From the NCBI GenBank assembly GCA_029449235.1, contig JANATG010000017.1, forward strand, positions 822,001-886,000: 64,000 nt of DNA, given 5' to 3'. Source of the stretch: Linnemannia schmuckeri (taxonomy: Eukaryota > Mortierellomycota > Mortierellomycetes > Mortierellales > Mortierellaceae). Of the stretch, positions 52,950 to 62,079 are shown piece after piece; the stretch's first letter is position 1; the number at the start of each line of letters is the position of its first letter. Position numbers and translations under genes: made by a program. The notes beneath the pieces are model-generated. The model was given only the letters and a program-made list of their open reading frames with translations, did not search any database and was not told where the DNA came from.

Positions 52950-53085
52950 TATTAATTTCAAATATTGGAAGAGGTAAATCCATTGTAGACGACTTTAATT
53001 GAACGGGGTATTGTAAGCAGTAGAAAAGCATTGCTGCTACAATCTGCTGAGATTAAGTTCATTGTTCTATAGATTTGTTCGAAAA
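52950..53085 (+). pseudogene. 28S rRNA 3'-terminal relic (copy f)
   Basis: taatttcaaatattggaaga, gactttaattgaacggggta and ttgtaagcagtagaaaagca plus tctgctgagattaag correspond to the end of copy (a). Its start is what should follow copy (e). Confidence 0.85.
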
Positions 53086-53169
53086 AAAAAATTCGTCTGC
53101 AATATCGCCCGCAGGAGGCTTTGAAATTTTATTGGTGTTTATGACGGACTTTGACTACTCAAAGACAGA

Positions 53170-53342
53170 AGGAAGGGAGGTAGCTGGGATATTGAAGCCA
53201 TCCCAGACTGAGGATAGACAGACGGGACGTTGAAGCCATCTCAGGCTGAAGAAAGATTGACGGGACATAGGCCGTCCCAGGCTGAAGATAGAGAGATTCT
53301 TTGACAGGATATTAAAGCCATCCCAGGCTGAAGCAAGAGAGA
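53170..53342 (+). repeat. About 45-50-bp tandem repeat, four degenerate copies
   Basis: Each unit holds gggacgttgaagccatctca or a variant, followed by ggctgaagaaagat-type sequence. Confidence 0.75.
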
Positions 53343-53641
53343 TTTTATCTGGCGGAGCCGAATGCTTGAAGGCTCAAGCTTATTATCCGAGGGCCAGGAC
53401 CATATATGTGTAATCTTCTTTTATTGTAATAAATGCGAAAAACCCTGACTCTAAAACGTGTGCAAAGAAAAAATAAGTTCTGCGATGGCCCCTGATCTGT
53501 CCCTCATCTTCTAGAAGGAGCCAGGGTGCAGAGGAAAAACAAAATGGGGTAGGAAAGAAAAACCAAAGGGCGGGACATATATGGTCCTGGCCCTCGGATA
53601 ATAAGCTTGAGCCTTCCAGCATTCGGCTCCGCCAGATAAAA
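53343..53641. mobile_element. MITE-like element with ~66-bp TIRs
   Basis: ttttatctggcggagccgaa at 53343 continues to 53409 and is matched in reverse by 53575-53641 with one or two mismatches (gaaggc/ggaagg region). A 165-bp AT-rich centre without coding frames. No clear target duplication. Confidence 0.85.
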
Positions 53642-56120
53642 AGTCAAAGTCAAAGCCAGAGAGATTGGATGCTCTGCTTCCGGCGAACACTCAGTCGCCA
53701 CAGTCTTGATTGAACGGAATATCGCAATGAGCGTGTATTTTTTGACTACCACTCTTTGCTGATGCACCTGTAGCATTCGCCACATACTCTCGTCTACTTC
53801 CCTCATAGTCTGTCCCACACAGACGGTCTAGCTCCCACATTGACGGTCTACTTCCCATACACTCTATTTCCGTCCACATCCCACATACACCTACCGTCTG
53901 TTTCCCATATCCATGCACCTATACCATTAGCGACCATGCGCCCGTGCCAACTTTGTTCATACTCATCCACCAGTCTTTGCTCCCGTGCCACTCTGTTTCC
54001 ATGTACCCGTATCACTCACCACACCCTTCCTCTACCCTGCACTCAGCCCAACTTATTTCGCGCCTTTCTTTCCTTTCTTCCCTGTACAAACCCACGGATT
54101 TAATCTCCACTCCAGAATATACTTTAGAAAATCTGTTCTTCACGGCCCTTCCTCTCTCAACGTCTTTGCTTTCATTACGACATGCTCTAGTATTGCCTGC
54201 CGCTCTTCCTGCGCACGTGGCGATGGAGATATAGAGATCGTGCTTATGAGTAAAGCTCCTGTTGCACAGTTCTCCACTTTGCCCATGTGGTTGCAATGGT
54301 AAGGCTTGAAGCTAGTGTAAGAGATCCTATATGGAGTCTCTGACAATGGTAAACAGACACACAGAAGACGCAGGAATTGGGTAATAATAAGCGTATATGT
54401 AGTTATGAACGTAACGGCTTCAAATTCAATTCTGTCCAAAAATTGCTATGAATAATCACTCTTTCACCTCACAATGTCCTATTTCTACCAGATACCATTG
54501 ACGCGCAGGCGTGATTCGAGATGTACCCAGCCAGAGTCCACCAGGTCATAAACAATACAAAAGGCGTCAAACATAAGAACTTTTGAGCAGGTATTATTTT
54601 GATAAACGAAGAAAGACGCAGACGTTTTTTTTTTACTGCCGCACTTAATCAACACTCTCCGCTTCGAATCACTATGACATACAAACGTGGAGTAGGACCC
54701 GTCAGTTATGATCTGATATCAAGCTCGTACTGGGTTCGAATCGAACGACGCATGGTGCGATCAAAGCCACTGAGGACGTGGCCCTGCCAAATCTTTCACA
54801 TGCCACCTCTTACAAAACCTGCCATGTACGTACATGTACAACCAACAGGCAACCATAGGGCGACAAACTCAACGGCCACGCTTGCGATTCGCGATCGCAG
54901 TAGAGGCGGCTTATTCCACCAAGAGCATTTCCCTTCGGTACTTTGGACCCCTTTGCTTCGTGGGAGCGAGAGCGCCAACTGGAGTCGATGAGGTTGGCCC
55001 GCTTTCTCCGAAAAACTGATTTTGCGCAGCAGCGTATAAAGGCTACTTGTACAAGTAACCGGCGTCTCCATCTCTGCGCATTCTGAAAAAATATCAGAAG
55101 GTTCTAATGGGCAATAGCGGGCTGTCAATTTCGTTGTCCGCAGCCCCTGCGCAAAATGCCTGTACAGCGGCGTTGTCATTTTTTTTTTAAAAAAAGGCAA
55201 ATTCGTTTTGCAACGCCGTTGTACATGACATCATCCCCTCCAAGCTCACCGCCCAACAACTCCGCAGGCAGCACTATATCGCGTCACGCACCAACAAATT
55301 TGAAAGATTTCAGCTGCAATACAACCTGTACTTTTTATATCCAACTTCAGCCAACATCCAACCTGCCTTACCCGGCTCTAAGCTCGATGGATGCGCCTTA
55401 ACCCTTAATGCAGTAACAAAGGCTGATATTTTCCTCCCTTATCCCTCTCTCTCTCCCTAGTAGCAGTCCATTTGTCATTACTAAGGATCCGGGACCAATA
55501 TTTGAGAATGGGCAATGATTGTTTGTACAACATTGTAAAGCTTGACAGCCAACCCTAAATTGGGTTCCCACGCAAGCAGGCATTCACCGCTGGCAGAGCA
55601 TTTTTTGCTCCGCCGTCCGCGCTGTGCTGATATTTTGGTCCGTCGTTTACGCCGCACTGATATCATTCTCCGCTGGCAGAGCATTTTTTACTCCGTCGTT
55701 CACGCCGCACTGATATGGCACTAAGTACAGTAGGTTTAAACGCCGACGCTTCCTTCGGGTTGTCTTTGTAAACAACAGGCATAGTGTATTCAGTCTTAGT
55801 GGATTCGTAGTTACTCAATTAATTACTTTGTGCAAGTTGACAAGAATCGTATTCGAACCTGTCATATCGGATGCACGCCGTGTTGCACGCTACGGGAGCA
55901 AGATCGAGAAAAAAAATACTCTCCGACACCTGTACGCTCATGACTACTGGGAGCTTTTGAGTAGCATGAGCGCCGTCAACATTTAGTCTCCTGCGACTCG
56001 ACATTTGCGGCAGATGTTGGGGACTTAATTCCTATGGCTTCGACTCTCGATGCAGATGTGCGGAAACATTCCGAACGTTGATCCGGTATCCCGTTCTCTC
56101 TGACTCATCACTGATATCCA
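53642..56120. other. Long intergenic stretch, no gene supported
   Basis: 53760-53910 has degenerate cacat/gtctacttccc units; 53940-54240 is pyrimidine-rich; 54600-55200 carries several overlapping frames with no domain signal. A tandem repeat at 55588-55712 is listed separately. I see no tRNA or intact transposase. Confidence 0.4.
55588..55712 (+). repeat. Degenerate tandem repeat
   Basis: Two full units starting ccgctggcagagcatttttt and a partial one, each ending cgccgcactgatat. Confidence 0.75.
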
Positions 56121-56124
56121 ACCA

Positions 56125-56132
56125 GTATATAT
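56125..56132 (+). promoter_or_regulatory. TATA box of the cysteine-rich peptide gene
   Basis: tatatata about 180 bp upstream of the ATG. A 5'-UTR intron is likely: donor gtaaga at 56197 and acceptor cattttag ending at 56296, 12 bp before the ATG. Confidence 0.5.
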
Positions 56133-56308
56133 ACCCTCTCCTTAGCGACACACATCTGCTTCTTCATCCTCGCCGAGCCCTTTACACACTGTACATGTAA
56201 GACCCCCCTGGTATTTGATTGTGGACTGAAGATGAATGGCGTTTATGTACTTAAACCAACTGATGATCTTTCTTTCGCCATCCATCCTTCATTTTAGACA
56301 TATCAACC

Positions 56309-56560
56309 ATGCTCATCAAGAAGGTCCTTATCGCTGTTGCTCTTGCCTCTATGGCCACTGCCGCTAGCCGTTGCGAAACAAAGCAGTGTACCAAGGCCAA
56401 CGTGACCAAGAACTGCTGCCGAGGCGATGGCCGCCGTTACTCTGAGCAGACTAACACCTGCATTGTGCGTTATGGCCAAGGTTGGAACTATGACACCTGC
56501 TGTGAATCTCGCGGCGGCTCTGTGAAAACCCTCTCTGATTACTATGATTGCTGGATCTAA
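56309..56560 (+). CDS. Small secreted cysteine-rich peptide
   Basis: An intact 83-residue protein with a 19-residue signal peptide (MLIKKVLIAVALASMATAA). The mature 64 residues contain eight cysteines at 22, 27, 36, 37, 51, 64, 65 and 81, spaced C-x4-C-x8-CC-x13-C-x12-CC-x15-C. Two adjacent CC pairs resemble other small disulfide-rich fungal peptides, but I cannot place it in a named family. It is basic in the first half (KANVTKNCCRGDGRR). The coding part is intronless with a TATA box and a probable leader intron. It could be an effector-like, antimicrobial or structural secreted peptide; the sequence does not decide. Confidence 0.8.
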   Translation: MLIKKVLIAVALASMATAASRCETKQCTKANVTKNCCRGDGRRYSEQTNTCIVRYGQGWNYDTCCESRGGSVKTLSDYYDCWI

Positions 56561-57298
56561 ACACGCCAAATTTCAGCATTGCATAAGGTTATGCATGCCT
56601 CTGTTCAATCATAGATATAAACCGCCAATATAAGAAGGTTGTTACAAACACGCCAAACGATGGAACAAATGTGTCATTGCTGTAACAATGCGGGGTAGCA
56701 CTTTATGGCAGATCATATACGGACAGAGAAGGAGACTGAAGAAGGCAGAGAGAATACAGTGTGTAACAAGAACTGGCGGTGGTGGTAGGAGGAGTAAAAG
56801 GGTTGTTGTTACAAAAGGAAAGGAGGGACTATTTAAAGAGGAGTGAAGTAGAACAGGCTTTGTTGCACAGTACTTGAATAGTGTGTCCAAGTGTTTATCA
56901 TAGCGACTAATGCTAAGGAACTCTAATTAAGAATGCAGAACGATTTTGATCATTCTATGACATTCAAAGTGACCAAAAGTAGCGAGATGAGAGGAAATGG
57001 ACATACAGTACGTGATCAAGGGGCAGCTGACAAAGAGGGGTGCCCTAGGGATCTCAGGGATTGATATCGATAAGACCGCGAACGCTAACGTGCGCTATTA
57101 GATAATCCGGGCTCTTGTAAAGGTCAACTCTGCCTGAGGCAAATGGTATTCTGCTCGCGTCGCTCGGGCTAGGTGGCTCCGAGAGTTAGTCAACTCTCAA
57201 AATGTACGAACTGAAGAGAAGAAACCTTCAGCGCTCGGATTAGTCCTTGAGTTCATCAGGCTGGGGCCTGGGATGCATCCAGTTGGGGTTTCTTATTA
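56561..57298. other. Intergenic, no gene seen
   Basis: 3' flank of the peptide gene, then GC-richer sequence (57060-57290) without domain-bearing frames. Confidence 0.4.
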
Positions 57299-59028
57299 TC
57301 CCTTTGGCAATTTGAAATCGTTGTACCCTTCTTGAAATTGCGCTGAGAAGATTTTCAATCGCTGAACACGCTTGAATTATGTTCTACATTAAACATATTC
57401 ACTTATATATTGACTTCAACATCGCTGCCTTCTGCAGCTCAATTTCGCGCTGTTCCCGATCGGGTGCGAAGGGGTGAGTACCTACGAGCATGTGAGCGAA
57501 CTTCTCCCTCCTCCTTCTCTTCCTCCTCTTCCTCCTCCTCTACATCCATATCCTCTCCCCTCTCCATATCTATATTCTCTCCCTCCTCCTCCCTCTCCTC
57601 CTCATCCTCTCTCTCCTCCTCATCCTCGTCCACATCATTTTCTTCCTCCCTGTCTTCGTTATGCTCTGGTTCATCCTCCCAACCCTCAACATATGGGTCT
57701 TGATAGTCCTCCGGCAGGGCTTGGTGGGCATCCTAGAGACGGCCAAGTGAAGTCCCTGCGAGTGAAAGCCGGAAATTTCGCCCAACTTCGCGTATCGAAC
57801 CCCTCGCCATTGCAGCATCAATTCGTGCTAGGCCTCTTTCAACATGACCTTGAAGGGCCTCGGCTTAAACAATCTCCTGACGGACATGGGTCTTGACACT
57901 ACTGAAGGCAGACTCGGTAGCATTGAGATGTGGGCTATTTGGAGGAAGAAGGAGAAGAGTGTGGCCACTGTTGGCAATGGCGTCCTTGACCCTCTGGGTC
58001 TTGTGAAACTTGGCGTTGTCCACAAGAAGTATGCGGTGTCTGGGCCCATGACGGGGAAAAAGCTGGTCCTTCAAAAATTCGATAAAGGTTTCTTGGTTGT
58101 AGGCACCGCGCTTGAAGTGGGACGCTAGAATGCCCGTCTTTTCAACAGCAACGATCAAAGACATATTAGGACCTCGGTTGTAGGGAATCCTTTGGAAGAC
58201 ACGCTTGCCTTGAGGAGCGCGGCCATACCTACGGGTAATATGCAAATTGAAGCCAGCCTCGTCAATGTAGACAAAGTGATTCATATTGCCAGGACCACAG
58301 AAAACATTCGCAGCCCATTGTCGTCGAGCCTCAATGCGCTCAGGTTCATTGTATCGTTCTGACTCAGGCCTCATTAGCTTGAGTGTATAGGTAGTGAGCG
58401 TGTTGATGGCCCTGTCTACAGTACGTTGGGCAAGGGGAGGTTGGATTTGAAAGTGCTCATTTAGGTTTTTAGTGAGCCACTTAACAGGGCGGCCGGCAAA
58501 CTCGTCCATGTTCTCGATGAGTCGGTCAAGATGCGATTCCTGCTGCTATGGTTGCCACCCTTCGGCAGCTTGGCTATGCGGTTGATCTGAAAGAAGATAT
58601 TGACAATGCCTCTGACAGTAGATGCGGAGATGTTGAAGTAGCGAGCCACCACTGCCATGGATTTGCCATGGTTAGTAACCAGTTCAATGATCCTTTCCCT
58701 AGTGGTATTGTCGACTTTGCTGTTCTTCCTCTTTCTAATAGGTGGCATAGTGCTGTAAAGAGTGTGTGAGGGTCTTGTTGAGATGAAATGTGTGGTGGAG
58801 AGAGGAAAGGCTGTAGGGAGTAGCAGCATTCACAGAAGTCGATTGTCACTTTTATGATATCGGGCAGTACATAAAAACGTCCAAGTTACCCCAAAGGGAG
58901 AACTTAAATGAAATCTAATGCAAAGCATTTAAAAATTCTCATTGGCCACTAAGCCACATCATGATTAAATTATTGAACTCCTGCGTGTTTTGTGCACGCT
59001 GTAAAGCAAGTTCAATTGGAAAAAGGGA
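57299..59028 (-). mobile_element. Tc1/mariner-like element C (DD34E type)
   Basis: TA at 57297-57298 and 59029-59030 flank TIR-like ends (tccctttggcaatttgaaat; reversed right end tccctttttccaattgaact). The transposase starts MPPIRKRKNSKVDNTT near 58748, with an HTH (SMAVVARYFNISASTVRGIV). A frameshift lies near 58535. The catalytic core reads YIDEAGFNLHI, LLVDNAKFHKTQ and HLNATESAFSS, with exactly 34 residues between the second Asp and the Glu. TAA follows VRQEIV and TAG interrupts GRL*DAHQ. A Glu/Asp-rich tail ends RRYSPLRTRSGTARN at 57439. Confidence 0.9.
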
Positions 59029-59030
59029 TA

Positions 59031-59335
59031 AACCTAAATCAAGAGGAGGACGAGGATGAGAATGAGGACGAGGATGAGGAGGATGAGGAGGATGAGGAGG
59101 ATGAGGAGGATGAGGAGGATGGGAGTGAGGTTCGCCTGTATGCTCGTCATAAACACTCACCCCTTCGCACCCGATCGGGGAAAGTCCTAAATTGAGGGTA
59201 TGAGGAGGGCAATTTTTAAATCAAAGACAAGTACACATGGTTTATCGTAGAGTAGAGCTCAAATGAATAGCCGCCAAAAAAAATCCTTAGCACTTTTTTT
59301 ATGAAGGGTGTAACAAATTCAAATGGCAAAAGGGA
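59031..59335 (+). mobile_element. Tc1-like element E, 3' tail only
   Basis: Contains only the acidic-tail coding part (EDEDEEDEEDEEDEEDEEDG), the HKHSPLRTRSGKVLN end and the 3' TIR (caaatggcaaaaggga) followed by TA. Its 5' part is missing; element C abuts it at the TA. Confidence 0.8.
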
Positions 59336-59337
59336 TA

Positions 59338-59991
59338 ATGCCAATGGTTATACTCTTCTCCTCCTTCCTCCATACAGCCCACATCTCAATGCTGCTGAGT
59401 CCGTCTTCAGTAGTGTCAAGACCCATGTTCGCCAGGAGATTGTCCAAGCCGAGGCCCTTCAAGGTCATGTTGAAAGAGGCCTAGCACGAATTGATGCTGC
59501 AATGGCGAGGGGTTCGATACGCGAAGTTGGGCGAAATTTCCGGCTTTCACTCGCAGGGACTTCACTTGGCCGTCTCTAGGATGCCCACCAAGCCCTGCCG
59601 GAGGACTATCAAGACCCATATGTTGAGGGTTGGGATGATGAGCCAGATCATGACGGAGACAGGGAAGAGGAGGAAGAGGAAGAGGAGGACGAGGACGAGC
59701 GAGAGGAGGAAGAGGAGGACGAGGGGGAGGATGAAGAGGAGGACGAGGGGGAGGATGAAGAGGAAGAGGAAGAGGAGGAGGAGGAGGGTGAGCGTGCTCG
59801 TAGAAAGTACTCACCCCTTCGCACCCGATCGGGGAAACCCGAAATTGAGGGGTATGAGAAGAGTGTTATTGAAATCAAAGCGTGAATACACATGATTTAG
59901 GGTAGTGCAGAGTACTAAGGAATGGCCTCCAAAAAATTTTCCCCTGCGCTTTTTTTATGAAGGGTGTGACGACTTCAAATGGCAAAAGGGA
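59338..59991 (+). mobile_element. Tc1-like element D, 3' half
   Basis: Starts inside the transposase (GYTLLLLPPYSPHLNAAESV), continues HVRQEIVQAEALQGHVERGL, has the same GRL*DAHQ stop as element C, and runs into an acidic tail ending YSPLRTRSGKPEIEG. The 3' TIR ends at 59991, followed by TA. The junction with E lies at a TA in its coding region, as expected if E inserted into D. Confidence 0.85.
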
Positions 59992-60214
59992 TAATACCGA
60001 TAAGAAGCCCCACATCCAATGCTTGTTGATGAATCGTATTTGAATGCCATATTAATAAAGACGTAAGTCCATGCTCCATCCGTAGATATGCGTTACAAGC
60101 ATCTGGTAGAATGCGCAACTCAACATACAAAGTCAATGATGACCTTTAAGCTTTGCGCGCCACTTGACTTGCATCTCGCGAATACAATAACATATATTGC
60201 GCATTTCACATAAA

Positions 60215-60352
60215 GTGTTTTATTTCGGCCGCTAAACCCCGATTAACCAGCTATTCACGACTACGTTTTTGTTCTAAACCCATGGAAACCCCGCTCGCAA
60301 CTGGATTAGTGGTTAATTTTTTAACTCATTTGGTTGAAAGGCACAATACCTC
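60215..60352 (-). repeat. Dispersed repeat R1, copy 3
   Basis: Reverse complement of the blocks at 34047-34190 and 34937-35072 (ggccgctaaaccccgattaa, catggaaaccccgctc, actggattagtggttaa). Confidence 0.85.
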
Positions 60353-61028
60353 GCCCTTATTAGGAATATGCCTATCCGGCCTTAATCTTGGAGCTCCTTC
60401 GTGGTCAGGGTAATATAGCAAGGGCTATTTGAATTGGCCATCTCCTCCACGGTCGCGCATTGTCTTCCAGCGTCCTGTCGATCTTGGTAACTGTACTCCT
60501 CGATCTTGGTCTGATGAGCCACCGTTGGCCTGCAATATTCTGCCGGATACAAAAGTCTGCAAAAGACAGCGCAGCGTTTTTCTGGCACTTCTTTGTCCTT
60601 CAGGAGCTCGTTCGAAATGGTTGACCATTAGATGCTTTGTGGTGTGTCTCTGGCTCGTCTTGGTGCTGGTGGCTTCTGGCCTTCTTGAACAGGCGGATGC
60701 GTGTCCTCGTCTTCGGCTGGCTCGCCCTGCCTTGAAAGATCCGGTGACTACATGTTTGTCGTGAGTGCAATGAGCGTGACTAGAGAAGAATAGGGGGTTG
60801 ATGCTATTTGTACTCTTCCTTGCCGCTGTCATAATATTCTTTGAGTATCGACAGAAAATTGTCAGGTACGCCGTAGTGGGGGAAATAGGGGAATTATAAC
60901 GTCATGCAAGTGGGCGGTAAATTGTGGCGGTCGAATTTGAAACTAAGGGAATATTCTAATGCCATCTATTTTTAGTCTCCATTGTACTATTATGAGGAAC
61001 AAGGAGATATAGGGGCCACTGCTTAATG
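60353..61028. other. Unassigned region, weak frames
   Basis: Overlapping minus-strand frames at 60382-60832 and a plus-strand frame at 60429-60764 show no domain. I do not call a gene. Confidence 0.3.
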
Positions 61029-61352
61029 TTGTTACTCAGGGAGAGGGTCGAAGGCCAGAGTTGTAGGACCGCTGTTAAGTCCTCAATTGGTAGGGGAGAG
61101 GGGCTGCAGGTTGAAGAGAGGTTGATAGTAAGGAGTAGTGATAGTAGTGTCCTAAAGAATCACACGAGACGATACACTACAGCGCGTCAACCAAACTCTT
61201 GTCAGTACTGTTCTGGTCCAAGAAGTGATGTGTAAAAGGACAAAGAGCAGACAAGAGGGCTGGGCATACTACTAATACTATGTCTACAAAGAATATGACT
61301 GCTAATCTAAGGCGTCGCCACCGCTGCCTAGCCACCATTTCTTTTTGCAACA
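61029..61352 (+). repeat. Dispersed repeat R2, copy 3, longer form
   Basis: Same ends as the other copies (ttactcagggagagggtcga ... tttttgcaaca) but with about 130 bp extra after caattggtag. Either the other two copies share a deletion or this copy has an insertion. Confidence 0.8.
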
Positions 61353-62079
61353 CTGTTTGCGCTCTTTACCCTTTGATCTTGATCATTACATATCCCTCTC
61401 TCTTGTATCACCTTGATTTCACCAGGCAAGATTGTACCGCAGATCCCTCCTTTGCATTATTGTTTCCTTCTTTTCTACAATCGTAGCGAAACATCATATC
61501 TTTATGACACCTTCCTTTTTGCCACTTATCTTGCTATTGATTCTTGCCCCTATTCTTGCCCTGTCTTCCTCTTGTTCTTGTCTTGCTCTCCTTCCGTTCT
61601 TGTCCTCGCTCTAATCCTGTCCTCTCATCTCTAGAATATATAAGACTCTGCCCCCTTCCATGGATTCTCTTCATCGTCGTCTTGCAATAAAAACCACTCA
61701 GCCTTGCAACTTCACATTCTCTCTCTTGTCCACAGCCTCCAGTTCACTTCACTCCAGCACTCCCCTTTATCCTGCCTCGAACCTAGCAATGCGTTTCCTA
61801 CCTGGTGTAAGTGGTAAATTGCAGTCCCCTTGTTGTACCTTACAAGAGGCCCTGGGATCAAATGCCAGTAAACCCTTCTGTCTTCAGTCTGGGACGGTTC
61901 GTTTTAGAGATAGACTTAATACGTTAACTCAGAAATTGTGGTGTAGTGTGCTATAATTTTTGTTTTGTTGTTAGTTAGAAATAGACAACAACAGAAGAGT
62001 ATAAAATAAAATGAATTTGCAAATAGGAGTGGAGTCGACAGAATGAGAAATGAGTGGATGAGGAAATGAGTGTACATTG
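61353..62079. other. Intergenic with LTR-like promoter features
   Basis: A pyrimidine-rich stretch is followed by tatataagactctg (61637) and aataaaaacc (61687). This may be an LTR remnant or the 3' flank of the LRR gene. No gene seen. Confidence 0.3.

Noticed and set aside
54720..54760. tRNA-like ggttcgaatc motif
   Set aside because: No matching acceptor stem, D-arm or anticodon arm could be built around it.
57410..57703. Serine-rich open frame
   Set aside because: It is the opposite strand of the acidic tail of Tc1-like element C (Glu/Asp codons read as Ser).
59648..59893. Serine-rich open frame on the minus strand
   Set aside because: Antisense of the acidic tail of Tc1-like element D.
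60382..60832. Overlapping minus-strand frames with Arg/Lys-rich text
   Set aside because: No domain, no splice-consistent structure and comparable frames on the opposite strand.
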